Assembly: GCF_036924535.1 (NCBI RefSeq)
Contig: NZ_JAZHRT010000001.1
Span: 62,001 to 126,000, forward strand
DNA: 64,000 nt
From: Bradyrhizobium sp. AZCC 2262
GTDB taxonomy: Bacteria > Pseudomonadota > Alphaproteobacteria > Rhizobiales > Xanthobacteraceae
Direction: 5' to 3'
Both the position numbers and the translations under genes were made by a program. This document shows, in pieces, positions 9,110 to 18,200 of the stretch (the first letter of the stretch is position 1; each line of letters begins with the position of its first letter). The notes beneath the pieces were generated by a model. It saw only the letters and a program-made list of their open reading frames with translations, did no database searches and was not told where the DNA came from.

Positions 9110-9934
9110 ATGAACGCGTTCGCCCTGCATGATGTCTCCGATCAGGCCGTCATCCGGCGCTGGAGCGTTTCGGCGATGGCGATCGTGGCCGCGCATGCCG
9201 CGCTGATCGCATTGGCCATGAACTGGTACACCCAGCGGCCCGAGCCTGGCGTGGCGATGCCGGCCATCATGGTCGATCTGGCGCCCATCACGTCGTCGCC
9301 GGAGGCGGCGCCGATGGACATGACGCCGGGACCTGAGATGCAGCAGGCGGACGCGTCGCCGCCCGAGCCCGCGGCCGCGGAGGCCGTGCCGGAGCAGATC
9401 GCGCCGACCCCGCCGCAGGAGAAGCCGGAAGTCGTTGCGCCGCCGGAGCAGAAGCAACAGCCGACGCCGGAAAAGCCCGACCCGACCAAGATCGTCCCCG
9501 AGCAGAAGCCGGTGCCGGTGAAGCCGAAAATCGTCCGGCCAGACGCCAAGAAGCCGTCGGAGGCACCGCCGGCGCCGCGCACCAGCGCGCCGCCGCGTGC
9601 CGAACGTCAGGCGCCTGCCGCGTCGGCGATGAGCGCGGGCGCCGCGGCGTCGGCGATGGCGGCCTACGGTCAGCGCGTCCGCGCGCATCTGATGCGCTTC
9701 CACCAATATCCATCTGGTGGCAATGGCCAGCGCGGCGTCGCCAGGCTGACCTTCACGCTGGGCCGCAGCGGTCAGGTGCAGTCGAGCCGCCTCGGCGGCT
9801 CCTCGGGCGTTGCGGCGTTCGATGCGCAGGCGATGGCGATGCTCCGCCAGGCAGCGCCGTTCCCGGCATTTCCGCCCGAGGTCATCTACGCGACGATGCC
9901 CTTCAATGTGCCGGTAGAGTTCAAGCCCCGCTAG
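9110..9934 (+). CDS. tonB: Energy transducer TonB
   Basis: This protein of about 274 residues links ExbBD to the outer-membrane receptor. An N-terminal membrane anchor (SAMAIVAAHAALIALAMNW, roughly residues 20-38) is followed by a long Pro/Glu/Lys-rich periplasmic spacer (about 60-170). The C-terminal TonB domain has YGQRVRAHLMRFHQYP, GVARLTFTLGRSGQV and a terminal VPVEFKPR. A TTG at 9101 overlapping the exbD stop could serve as start; the in-frame ATG at 9110 is used here. It is the last gene of the plus-strand heme operon and ends only 8 bp from the convergent ABC permease gene. Confidence 0.92.
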   Translation: MNAFALHDVSDQAVIRRWSVSAMAIVAAHAALIALAMNWYTQRPEPGVAMPAIMVDLAPITSSPEAAPMDMTPGPEMQQADASPPEPAAAEAVPEQIAPTPPQEKPEVVAPPEQKQQPTPEKPDPTKIVPEQKPVPVKPKIVRPDAKKPSEAPPAPRTSAPPRAERQAPAASAMSAGAAASAMAAYGQRVRAHLMRFHQYPSGGNGQRGVARLTFTLGRSGQVQSSRLGGSSGVAAFDAQAMAMLRQAAPFPAFPPEVIYATMPFNVPVEFKPR

Positions 9935-9942
9935 GGCGGAGC

Positions 9943-10845
9943 TTACTCCTTCACCGCGCCCGTCAGCGACGACACGTAGTAATCCACGAACAGCGAATAA
10001 AACAGCGCGACCGGCAGCGAGCCGAGCAGCGAGCCTGCCATCAGCGCGCCCCATTGGTAGACGTCGCCGGTGACGAGTTCGGTCAGGATCGCGACCGGCA
10101 CCGTCTTGTTGGCGCCGCTCTGGATGAAGGCAAGCGCGTAGATGAACTCGTTCCACGACAGCGTGAAGGAGAAGATGCCGGCCGAGATCAGGCCGGGCAC
10201 GGCGAGCGGCAGCGTGATCCGCCGCAGGATCTGCAGCCGTGTGGCGCCGTCCACCAGCGCACATTCCTCCAGCTCATACGGGATCGACTTGAAATAGCCG
10301 ATCAGGAGCCAGGTGCAGAACGGCACCAGAAACGTCGGATACACCAGGATCAGCGCCATCGGTGAGTCGAACAGGCCGAACTGCACGATCACGGTGGCCA
10401 GCGGAATGAACAGGATCGAGGGCGGGACGAGATAGGCGAGGTAGATGCCTAAGCCCACATAGGGACTGCCGCGGAAGCGCAGCCGCTCGATCGCATAGGC
10501 CGCAAGCGTGGAGGCAAACAGCGACAGGGTGGTCGAGCCGACGGCCACGAACATCGTGGTCTTCAGCCAGGTCGGATAGGCCGTGTTGAACAGCAAATGC
10601 TTGATGTGCGCGATCGTCGGCGACGTGATCCAGAACGGGTTATGCTCCTTGTAGTTCAAGAGCTCCGCGTTCGGTTTGAACGAGGTGATCGCCATCCAGT
10701 AGAATGGGAACAGCAGGATCAGCACGAAGCAGGACAGCGGCAGATAGATCATCATCACCCGCCGCGCGCGGGAATCCCACGCCATCGTGTCGGGCGTGGC
10801 GCTGGCGACATTGCTGTTGCCGGGTGAGGCGGTGACGTCAGTCAT
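9943..10845 (-). CDS. Carbohydrate ABC transporter permease (MalG type)
   Basis: This is a 300-residue inner-membrane permease with six predicted helices. The cytoplasmic EAA loop reads ELEECALVDGATRLQILRRITLPLAVPG, the hallmark contact site for the ATPase. It resembles MalG/UgpE-class permeases of the CUT1 sugar transporters. An AGGAGAAG ribosome-binding site lies before the ATG, and it overlaps the upstream MalF-type permease by 8 bp. No ATP-binding subunit follows, because the next gene is the convergent tonB. Substrate is unknown; a sugar, polyol or glycerol-phosphate-like compound is the usual range. Confidence 0.88.
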   Translation of the reverse strand: MTDVTASPGNSNVASATPDTMAWDSRARRVMMIYLPLSCFVLILLFPFYWMAITSFKPNAELLNYKEHNPFWITSPTIAHIKHLLFNTAYPTWLKTTMFVAVGSTTLSLFASTLAAYAIERLRFRGSPYVGLGIYLAYLVPPSILFIPLATVIVQFGLFDSPMALILVYPTFLVPFCTWLLIGYFKSIPYELEECALVDGATRLQILRRITLPLAVPGLISAGIFSFTLSWNEFIYALAFIQSGANKTVPVAILTELVTGDVYQWGALMAGSLLGSLPVALFYSLFVDYYVSSLTGAVKE

Positions 10846-11794
10846 TGGCTTCTCCCTGCTGCCATTTGCGGCGCGCGAGGCCGAAGTAGCTGAACAATGT
10901 CGCGAACACGAGGAACGGGATCATCGACACCGCGATCGCCGCACCCTCGCCGAGCTCGCCGCCGGCGATGCCGCGCTGGAAGGCGAGCGTTGCCAGGAGG
11001 TGCGTGGAGTTGACCGGCCCGCCGCGCGTGATGGCGTAGACGAGCTGGAAATCCGTAAAGGTGAAGATGATCGAGAACGTCATCACGATGGCGAGAATTG
11101 GCATCATCATCGGGAACGTGATGTAGCGGAAGCGCTGCCAGGCGCTGGCGCCGTCCAGCATCGCCGCCTCGTAGAGCGAGGGCGAAATGGTCTGCAGCCC
11201 CGCCAGCAGCGAGATCGCCACAAAGGGAATGCCGCGCCAGATATTGGCCGCGATCAGCGAGAAGCGCGCCGGCCACGGCGTGCCGAGGAAATCGATATTG
11301 GTGGAGCGGATGTGCAGCACGTCGACCAGCAGGTAGGAGATGATCGAGAACTGCGGATCGTAGATCCACCAGAACGCCAGCGCGGAAAGCACCGTCGGCA
11401 CGATCCACGGCAGCAGCACGATGGCGCGCAACAGGCTCTTGAGCGGGAAGTGGTTGTTGAGCAGCAACGCCAGCCAGAAGCCGAGCGCGAACTTTCCGAA
11501 GGTCGCGACCGCGGTGTAGAACACGCTGTAGAACACCGCGCCCCACCACAGGGGATCGGTCCACAGATACTGGAAATTCTCGAGGCCAACGAAGATGCCG
11601 CGCTTGCCGATGGTGGTGTCGGTGAAGGCGAGCCAGACGCCCAGCCCGAGCGGATAGGTGAGAAACACCGCCAACAGTCCGATCGCGGGCGCGAGACACA
11701 TCACGATCAGGAACGGCTTGTAGTCGAACAGCCGTGCGATCCAGCCCGGTTGCCGGAGCGCCACGCGGTGTGCTGGTAGAGTCGTTACAGACAT
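10838..11794 (-). CDS. Carbohydrate ABC transporter permease (MalF type)
   Basis: This permease of about 318 residues is the partner of the MalG-type protein. It has an N-terminal helix (FLIVMCLAPAIGLLAVFLTYP), the EAA loop LYEAAMLDGASAWQRFRYITFPMMMP, and a C-terminal ARRKWQQGE. The ATG at 11794 is used; a TTG directly before it is also in frame. It is separated from the solute-binding protein gene by a 116-bp gap holding a palindromic repeat, which may reduce read-through so that binding protein is made in excess over permease. Substrate is not evident. Confidence 0.87.
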   Translation of the reverse strand: MSVTTLPAHRVALRQPGWIARLFDYKPFLIVMCLAPAIGLLAVFLTYPLGLGVWLAFTDTTIGKRGIFVGLENFQYLWTDPLWWGAVFYSVFYTAVATFGKFALGFWLALLLNNHFPLKSLLRAIVLLPWIVPTVLSALAFWWIYDPQFSIISYLLVDVLHIRSTNIDFLGTPWPARFSLIAANIWRGIPFVAISLLAGLQTISPSLYEAAMLDGASAWQRFRYITFPMMMPILAIVMTFSIIFTFTDFQLVYAITRGGPVNSTHLLATLAFQRGIAGGELGEGAAIAVSMIPFLVFATLFSYFGLARRKWQQGEAND

Positions 11795-11827
11795 CAATAT
11801 GATCCCGATGCGAGCTACGTGAGGCCG

Positions 11828-11904
11828 TCATCGCGAGCGAAGCGAAGCAATCCATGTCTCCAAAGAAAAAATGGATTGCTTCGTCGCTTTGCTCCTCGCA
11901 ATGA
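11828..11904. repeat. Interspersed palindromic repeat (GCGAGCGAAGCGAAGCAATCC type)
   Basis: The left arm (11828-11855) reads TCATCGCGAGCGAAGCGAAG then CAATCCAT; the right arm (11871-11904) is its near-complement, starting ATGGATTGCTTCGTCGC. The element forms a long imperfect hairpin starting 6 bp after the stop codon of the ABC binding-protein gene (the stop occupies 11911-11913). Similar GCGAAGCAATCC palindromes are scattered in many Bradyrhizobium genomes (recalled, not searched). Confidence 0.75.
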
Positions 11905-11910
11905 TGCTTC

Positions 11911-13254
11911 CTACCGGCCCTGCCGCCGGAAATACCGCTTGCAGCGCTGCTCCGCTTCCGCGGCTGCGGCCTCCGGCGTAGATGCGCCGGTGGCAACCGC
12001 GGCGCACATCTGCACCAGCACGTAATCGGCGTTGACCGCTCCGGTCGCCGTCGAGATCGGGCCCTGGTAGCCGTCGTAATAGGTGCTGTTCATGGTGTCC
12101 TTGAAGATCTTGACCTTGGGATCTTCGGACCAGACCTTGGCTTCGGCATAAGCCGCGAGCGGCTGGGACCAATAGCCGGAGTTGGCGTTGAGCCACGGCT
12201 CGTACTGATCCTTTTCAAGCATGTATTGCAGGAATGCCTTTGCGGCGTTGGGATACGGGCTGTGCTTGAACAGCATCGCGTTCAGCGTCAGGCCCGCCAT
12301 CGGCGAAATTTTGGCGAGGCCTTTTGGCAGCAGCTGATGCTCGCTGTCGTCGGCAATGGCCTTGGTCGCCGGATCATTCTTCAGCGAGAAGTACAGCGAG
12401 ACGCCGTTGGCGGTCAGCGAGATTTCCTGCGAGGAGTAGGCGCGGTTGTTGCTGACATCGTTCCACGACGGCGTGCCGGCGATGAAGGTCGGGTACAGTT
12501 CCTTGACCCAGTTCAGCGCGGCGACGGTCTCCTTGCTGTTGATGACGACGTTGCCTTCCTCATCGAGCAGGGAGGCGTTGTGCGACCACAACACCCAATT
12601 GGCAAAACCATTGCCGTCGCCCCTGGCGTTGCCCAGCGCGAAGCCGGCCGGCTTGCCGGCCTTCTGCAGCTTGCGGCACAGGTCCAGAATTCCGGCATGG
12701 TCTTCCGGAACCTTGTCGAAGCCGACCGATTGCAGAACGGATTTGCGGTAGATCAGGGGGCCGGCGGTGGCGCCGAATGGCAATCCGATCCAAGCGTCGC
12801 TCTTGTTGCGCTTGCCGTATTTCTGCGCCAGCGGCTGCCAGCCGCCATAGCGCTTGCCGAGATAGTCGGCGACGTCGGTCAGTTCGACCAGCTTGTCGAT
12901 GTAGATGTGCGGCGCATCGGAGAAGCCGATGATGATGTCGGGGCCGGCGCCGGAATTCGAGGTCACCGCGGTCTGCTGGTTGATGTCTTCCCAGCCGACG
13001 AAATCGACCTTGACCTCGACCCCGGTCTCCTTGGTGAATTTGGCGGCATTGGCGCGGAACACGTCCTCGTCGGCTTGCACAAAGCGCACCGGGCGCAGCA
13101 TGCGCAGGCTCGCGCCTTTTTCGATTGCAAGCTTGGGGGCGGGAACGTCGGCCGCCTTGATGGCGGATGTGGTCTGCGCCGAAGCGCCGGTCACGGCCAG
13201 GGCCGCGGCGGATGCGCCCAAAGCCAACGCATCGCGACGGGTAATGTCGTTCAT
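11911..13254 (-). CDS. Extracellular solute-binding protein (CUT1 sugar type), Tat-exported
   Basis: This 447-residue family 1 solute-binding protein begins with a twin-arginine signal (ITRRDALALGASAAALAVTGASA), suggesting export folded through Tat. The mature protein has the long two-lobed pattern of CUT1 binding proteins: KFTKETGVEVKVDFVGWEDI near residue 80, SNSGAGPDIIIGF near 115, KAFLQYMLEKDQYEPWL near 370. It should deliver a carbohydrate-like ligand to the two permeases downstream. The gene is the first of the transporter set, 76 bp after the hydroxyacid dehydrogenase on the same strand. Ligand is not evident. Confidence 0.87.
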   Translation of the reverse strand: MNDITRRDALALGASAAALAVTGASAQTTSAIKAADVPAPKLAIEKGASLRMLRPVRFVQADEDVFRANAAKFTKETGVEVKVDFVGWEDINQQTAVTSNSGAGPDIIIGFSDAPHIYIDKLVELTDVADYLGKRYGGWQPLAQKYGKRNKSDAWIGLPFGATAGPLIYRKSVLQSVGFDKVPEDHAGILDLCRKLQKAGKPAGFALGNARGDGNGFANWVLWSHNASLLDEEGNVVINSKETVAALNWVKELYPTFIAGTPSWNDVSNNRAYSSQEISLTANGVSLYFSLKNDPATKAIADDSEHQLLPKGLAKISPMAGLTLNAMLFKHSPYPNAAKAFLQYMLEKDQYEPWLNANSGYWSQPLAAYAEAKVWSEDPKVKIFKDTMNSTYYDGYQGPISTATGAVNADYVLVQMCAAVATGASTPEAAAAEAEQRCKRYFRRQGR

Positions 13255-13330
13255 GCTTCTCTCCCTGTGCTGGTTCCCGGCGTTGAATCGCCGGTGAACC
13301 CTGTCGTTCGAAAACGCTTCTTGGCCGTCG

Positions 13331-14374
13331 CTAGCTATTCGGGCCGCGATCCATGCTGACGGGCTGCCAGCGGCGGAGCGCGGTGTTCTGCAGCACCGAC
13401 GGATTGACGCAGCTTACCGGCCACATGCCCTGCAGGACCAGTGACAATTCGTAGCCTACGCGGCGCTTGCGCGCCTCGTCAAAACGTGCCGATGCCGAGG
13501 CGACATGCGCGGTCAGGGTGACGTTTTCCATCGAAAGTATCGGGTTGTTGTGGGACGCCGGCTCCTTTTCCAGCACGTCGAGCGCCGCATGCGCGATCCA
13601 GCCCTCCTGCAGCGCCTTGATCAGCGATTCCTCGTCCACGGTGGCGCCGCGGCCGGTATTGATGAAGACGACGGATTTTTTCATCTGGCGGAAATGCTTC
13701 TCAGTGAGCATGTGATGCACCTCCGGCCGCGCCGGTGCATGCATCGAGACGAAATCCGACTGTGACAGCACTTCCGACAGCGTCGACGGGATCACGCCGT
13801 GATCGTACATCAGCGTTTCCTGGATGAAGGGGTCGTAGGCCATCATGCGCAAGCCGAACGGCGCCGCGCGCTTGGCGACCGCGCGTGCCACCCGGCCGAA
13901 GGAGATGAAGCCGAGCGTCTGGCCCATCAGCCGCGGAATCTTTAGAAGCGCAGGACGGCCCTCCGACCAGCGGCCGGTGCGCACCATCTTGTCCTGCTCG
14001 ACCAGCCGCCGAAACCCCGCCAGCAGCAGCATCATGGCGTGGTCGGCGACTTCCTCGATGAAGGTGTCGGGGATGTTGGTGACGGGAATGCCGCGGGCGG
14101 TGGCGGCCTTGACGTCGACCGAGTCGACGCCGACGCTGCCGAGCGTGATCACCTTGCAGTTTTCCAGCGCGTCGATGACCGCTTTCGTGATCGGCATGCC
14201 CTTGGCGTAGATCGCGTCCGCGGTCTTGGCGGCGGCGATGAACTCCGCCTCGTTGGCCGGCGCCTCGATGATTTCGGCCCCGATCGGATCGAGCGCCTCC
14301 TTCTCATAGTCGTAGCCGCCGACGGCGACCGTGAAGCTCGCGCCCTTCGGCGTCACCACCCTGAATTTCGGCAT
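13331..14374 (-). CDS. D-2-hydroxyacid dehydrogenase (NAD-dependent, C-terminal-binding-protein-like)
   Basis: This 347-residue protein is of the D-isomer-specific 2-hydroxyacid dehydrogenase family, which interconverts 2-hydroxy and 2-keto acids with NAD(P). The substrate-domain start (KFRVVTPKG), the active-site arginine in [17 protein letters not shown] (about residue 239) and the catalytic histidine in LTAHVAS (about 291) are present. The Rossmann loop reads [14 protein letters not shown], with serine where the family usually has the second glycine of GxGxxG. A GGGAGCAGGA ribosome-binding site precedes the ATG. It stands directly upstream of the ABC transporter genes on the same strand, so its substrate may derive from the imported compound; that link is inference. 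Confidence 0.85.
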   Translation of the reverse strand: MPKFRVVTPKGASFTVAVGGYDYEKEALDPIGAEIIEAPANEAEFIAAAKTADAIYAKGMPITKAVIDALENCKVITLGSVGVDSVDVKAATARGIPVTNIPDTFIEEVADHAMMLLLAGFRRLVEQDKMVRTGRWSEGRPALLKIPRLMGQTLGFISFGRVARAVAKRAAPFGLRMMAYDPFIQETLMYDHGVIPSTLSEVLSQSDFVSMHAPARPEVHHMLTEKHFRQMKKSVVFINTGRGATVDEESLIKALQEGWIAHAALDVLEKEPASHNNPILSMENVTLTAHVASASARFDEARKRRVGYELSLVLQGMWPVSCVNPSVLQNTALRRWQPVSMDRGPNS

Positions 14375-14613
14375 TTCCTGCTCCCCGATTGGATCGGTTT
14401 TTGTTTGGGCCTCGGCCTTGCGCCGCTCGCCTTAGTATTCGTTTACGCGAGCGGCGGATTCCGCTCCACAATCCCCGGTTGGTCGGAAGCGAATGCTTCC
14501 GGGTTCTTACGGGGGAACTTCGTAACCAAGCGGTAAAGGGTGTCACAATACGGTGCGGGGAATCAATCCGCCAATCGCGCAACCCCGCGCGGCAATGCCT
14601 CCGGAGATGCCAC

Positions 14614-16299
14614 GTGAAGCTGACAAATCTGAAGATCACCCCCAAGCTCGGTATTCTGGTGGGTGTTGCATTGCTGGGTCTTTGCGCTGCCGGCTTGCTG
14701 GCGGGCCATCTGATGCAGCGCGAGATGGTGAACGCGCGCATCGACCAGGCCAAGGCGATTGTCGAAATGGGCCTCAATCTGGCCGCCGGGTTGAAGAAAC
14801 AAGTCGATGCCGGCGAAATGACCAAGGAAGCCGCGCTGAAGGAATTTGGCCGCCGGGCCAATTCCATGACCTACGACAAGGGCGCCGGCTATTTGTTCGG
14901 CACCGGGTACGACGGCATCACGATTCTGGCGCCCGATCCGAAGCAGGTCGGCACCAACCGCATGGATGTCGTGACCAATGGCAGAAAACTGTCTCAGGAA
15001 TTGATGAACGGCGTGAAGGCCAACGGCTCGATCCTGCTGTACTATGAATATATGAAGCCCGGCGAGGAAAAGCCGATCCGCAAGCTCGGCTACGCCGTCG
15101 CGGTCCCCGGCTTTGATATGTATCTCGGCACCGGCGCCTATCTCGACGATCTCGACGCCAAGCTGGCGCCGATCGCGTGGTTGCTCGGCCTTGCGATTCT
15201 CGGCATCGCGGTGATCTCGGGCGGCATCGCCTGGATGATCGGCCGCAGCATCTCCAAGCCGCTCGGCGAGCTCGGCGCCCGCATGCAGGCGCTGGCCGAC
15301 GGCAAGCTCGATGGCGAAATTCCCGGCACCGGCCGCGGCGACGAGATCGGCGCGATGGCCGCAACCGTTCAGATTTTCAAGGACAATGCGGTGCGTATCC
15401 GCGGGCTTGAACAGGCGGAGGCGCAGACCCAGGCGCGTGCCGCTGCCGAACGCCGCACAGCGATGGAGAATATCGCCAGCGACTTCGAACGCAGCGTCAA
15501 CGGTATCGTCCGCTCGGTGTCGACGGCAGCCGCGGGCATGCAGACCACTGCGCAGTCCATGACATCAACCGCGAGTGACGCCAGCGCGCGTGCGGCGACG
15601 GTCGGCGCGGCGTCGGAGAGTTCATCGAACAATGTCGGCACCGTTGCCGCCGCGGCGGAAGAGCTTTCCAGTTCGGTCACGGAGATTTCGCGTCAGGTGG
15701 CGCGCTCCAGCGAGATCGCGAGCAAAGCGGTCGGTGATGCCGAGCGCACCAATGCGACCGTCGGCGCGCTCTCGACTGGCGCCGAGAAGATCGGCGAAGT
15801 GGTGAAGCTGATCCACAGCATCGCAGCTCAAACCAATTTGCTGGCGCTCAACGCCACCATCGAAGCGGCGCGCGCCGGCGAATCCGGCCGCGGCTTTGCG
15901 GTCGTGGCGTCGGAAGTGAAGGCGCTCGCCAACCAGACCGCGAAGGCGACCGAGGAAATCTCCTCCCAGGTCGCGGCCATGCAGGCCTCCACCAGCGAGG
16001 CCGTGGCCTCGATCGGCGGCATTACCGAAACCATCGCGCAGATGAGCGAGATCACGGTCTCGATTTCGACGGCCATCGAGCAGCAGGGCGACGCGACGCG
16101 CGAGATCGCCCGCAACATTCAGTCGGTGGCGGCCGGATCGAACGAGATCTCCACGCATATCGGCGGCGTCACCACGGCGGCGGCGGCGACCGGCAAGGCG
16201 GCGTCCGAGGTGCTGTCGAACGCCCGTGAGCTCGACACCCAGTCGGGCATGCTGCGCAGTGCCGTGGATGAGTTTCTCGTCAAAGTGCGGGCGGCGTAA
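14614..16299 (+). CDS. Methyl-accepting chemotaxis protein with single Cache domain
   Basis: This chemoreceptor of about 561 residues has an N-terminal membrane helix (residues 10-32), a periplasmic single-Cache sensor containing [21 protein letters not shown] and [23 protein letters not shown], a second helix ([21 protein letters not shown]), then HAMP ([21 protein letters not shown]) and the signalling hairpin. The hairpin tip [21 protein letters not shown] with [15 protein letters not shown] is the invariant CheA/CheW contact. The GTG at 14614 with CCGGAG upstream is the start, because residues before it in the open frame resemble noncoding sequence. Single-Cache receptors often sense small organic acids; the ligand here is unknown. 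Confidence 0.92.
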   Translation: MKLTNLKITPKLGILVGVALLGLCAAGLLAGHLMQREMVNARIDQAKAIVEMGLNLAAGLKKQVDAGEMTKEAALKEFGRRANSMTYDKGAGYLFGTGYDGITILAPDPKQVGTNRMDVVTNGRKLSQELMNGVKANGSILLYYEYMKPGEEKPIRKLGYAVAVPGFDMYLGTGAYLDDLDAKLAPIAWLLGLAILGIAVISGGIAWMIGRSISKPLGELGARMQALADGKLDGEIPGTGRGDEIGAMAATVQIFKDNAVRIRGLEQAEAQTQARAAAERRTAMENIASDFERSVNGIVRSVSTAAAGMQTTAQSMTSTASDASARAATVGAASESSSNNVGTVAAAAEELSSSVTEISRQVARSSEIASKAVGDAERTNATVGALSTGAEKIGEVVKLIHSIAAQTNLLALNATIEAARAGESGRGFAVVASEVKALANQTAKATEEISSQVAAMQASTSEAVASIGGITETIAQMSEITVSISTAIEQQGDATREIARNIQSVAAGSNEISTHIGGVTTAAAATGKAASEVLSNARELDTQSGMLRSAVDEFLVKVRAA

Positions 16300-16309
16300 G
16301 CGGCGGACC

Positions 16310-16404
16310 GTAGGGTGGCAAAGGCGCTCTTGCGCCGTGCCCACCATCCATCCACGGATCGGAACGCAAATGGTGGGCACGCTTCGCTTTGCCCATCCTG
16401 CGAG
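16310..16404. repeat. Interspersed palindromic repeat (GTAGGGTGGGCAAAGCG type)
   Basis: GTAGGGTGGCAAAGGCGCTC at the left and the complementary GCTTCGCTTTGCCCATCCTG at the right enclose a second pair (GTGCCCACCATCC and AAATGGTGGGCAC). The element starts 10 bp after the chemoreceptor stop codon and probably folds into a long hairpin in the transcript. The remainder of the 520-bp gap up to 16820 shows no gene I can support. Confidence 0.7.
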
Positions 16405-16820
16405 GGCTTTTCACAGGGGTAATCAGGCAACACAAATCTCTTCCACATCAAATCACAATCCAACAAACTGACCTCGTGAGAGATTTTGCTTCCTGCGAGA
16501 ATTTTGCACTCCGGTTGACAATGCAGCCAAAGAAGATTCGCGAATATCGGCAAACTTCCGGCAGGGCAGCGTGGGCGTGATGATCGGGCAGTGACGCTGT
16601 CGCAAGTCGTGCATCTGACCTTGCGGTACAGGTTTGAACCGGGCGCTAATTTTGACAAGCAGCGCCGGCTGATTGCCGGCGCGCCGATCCCTAACCCAAA
16701 TGTGTAGTGCAATGACCCGCACGGCTCCGCGTTTCGCCAATCCCAACGGGACCGTGCGGTCTTTCGCTCGGCGCGGATGATTGTAGCAAAGCGCGTTGCG
16801 CAACGAAGTGGAATGAGACG

Positions 16821-17009
16821 ATGAAGTACAAAGATCGTATTGGTGAACGCGAGTATCAGGACCGTCTCCAGAGTTTGCTGAAGAACACCCTCAACACGAA
16901 TCTGCAGCCGCTGAGGTCACTCGAGACCGCAACCAAAAAGCGGAGAGCGCAGAAGAAGAACGCCGCCAATTCCGGGTTCACGAGATCAACGAAGACAACT
17001 TCCGGCTAG
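16821..17009 (+). CDS. Small hypothetical basic protein
   Basis: A 62-codon frame starting MKYKDRIGEREYQDRLQSLL with an atypically polar, Lys/Arg-rich composition. No ribosome-binding site is convincing (TGAGACG four bases before the ATG at best) and no family is recognised. It lies alone in a low-coding gap between the chemoreceptor and the Bug-type protein. It may be a real small protein or chance; base composition is less GC-rich at third positions than neighbouring genes, which argues against it. Confidence 0.25.
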   Translation: MKYKDRIGEREYQDRLQSLLKNTLNTNLQPLRSLETATKKRRAQKKNAANSGFTRSTKTTSG

Positions 17010-17126
17010 CACGCCGTTAGTGCGCAACCCGAACAGGTGCAGCTTATCTCATCGTCCGCTCCAGTGCGCAATTGCGCACAAGGCGGACGATGATGACCTT
17101 GTTGGCGGCGTCGGGCTCGCTTTCTT

Positions 17127-18104
17127 TTACTGCTTCTCGATCCCGGCATCCGCGATCAGCTTCTCCCAGAGCACGAGCTGCTCCTTCAAGAAGGCGTCGA
17201 ATTCCTCCGGCGGGCCGGAGAACGCCTCCATGCCGCGCTCGGCGAGCTGGTTCTTGATGTCTGGCCGCTCAATGATCTTGCGGATTTCCGTGTTTAGCCT
17301 GGTGACGATATCCTTGGGCATATTGGCCGGACCGAGATAACCCTGCCACGAGGTGATGTCGAAACCTTTCACCGTGGCGTCCATGGTGGGCAGATGCGGC
17401 AGCAAGGCCGAAGGCTTCTTTGTCGTGACCGCAAGCGCTTTCAGCGCCTTTGCGTTTACATGCGGCAGGCCGGTCGGGACGTCGATGAACATCATGGAGA
17501 CGCGGCCGGCGATCACGTCGGTCAAAGCCGGCGGCGAGCTCTTGTAGGGGACGTGAAGCAGATCGATCCCGGCGAGGCGGGCAAACGTCGCGCCCGACAC
17601 GATCGCCGAGGAACTGCCGCTGGCGTAGGAGTATTTGCCCGGCTCCTTCTTGGCGAGGGCAATCAGTTCGGCCACCGAATTCGCCGGAATGTCCGGGTGA
17701 ATCACCAGCATGAACGGCAGGTCGCCGGTTCGCGCGATCGGCGTGAAATCCTTGACCGGGTCGTAGCTCATGTTCTTCAGCAGGTATGGATTTGCCGAAT
17801 GCGTCGTGTTTGTCGTCACGAACAGCGTGTAGCCGTCGGGCGCGGAGCGGGCGACATAGCTCGCCGCGATCGAGCCATTGGCGCCCGCCTTGTTGTCGAT
17901 CACCATGCTGACGCCGAGCGCGACACCGAGTTCTTTCCCGATCAGGCGCGTCGTGGTGTCGGTGCCGCTGCCGGCGGCGAAGGGCAGCACCAGCGTGATG
18001 TTGCGGTTCGGGTAGGGTGCCTGCGCGGAAGCCGTGGCGATCGTCGCCAGCATCAGGGGAGCCACTGCGGCGGCCTGCCGGTACCGTTTCCATAACGCGA
18101 ACAT
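17127..18104 (-). CDS. Tripartite tricarboxylate transporter substrate-binding protein (Bug family)
   Basis: This is a 325-residue periplasmic Bug-type receptor. The signal peptide ends TASAQAPYP; the mature start NITLVLPFAAGSGTDTTTRLIG is the typical Bug loop that holds carboxylates. Further family segments are VVIDNKAGANGSIAASYVARSAPDGYTL-like sequence near residue 80, then FARLAGIDLLHVPYKSSPPALTDVIAGRV. GAGGAAAC lies upstream of the ATG. No TctA/TctB membrane genes are adjacent, which is common because Bug proteins are often orphan receptors. Ligand is not predictable. Confidence 0.88.
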   Translation of the reverse strand: MFALWKRYRQAAAVAPLMLATIATASAQAPYPNRNITLVLPFAAGSGTDTTTRLIGKELGVALGVSMVIDNKAGANGSIAASYVARSAPDGYTLFVTTNTTHSANPYLLKNMSYDPVKDFTPIARTGDLPFMLVIHPDIPANSVAELIALAKKEPGKYSYASGSSSAIVSGATFARLAGIDLLHVPYKSSPPALTDVIAGRVSMMFIDVPTGLPHVNAKALKALAVTTKKPSALLPHLPTMDATVKGFDITSWQGYLGPANMPKDIVTRLNTEIRKIIERPDIKNQLAERGMEAFSGPPEEFDAFLKEQLVLWEKLIADAGIEKQ

Positions 18105-18200
18105 GTAGTTGTTTCCTCGGTTGTTTTTATAACTTGGCCGGCAAGCTAGCCTGCCGGGATCGAAAGAGAAAGCCGGTACGACGCCACGCCGCAGGCCCGC

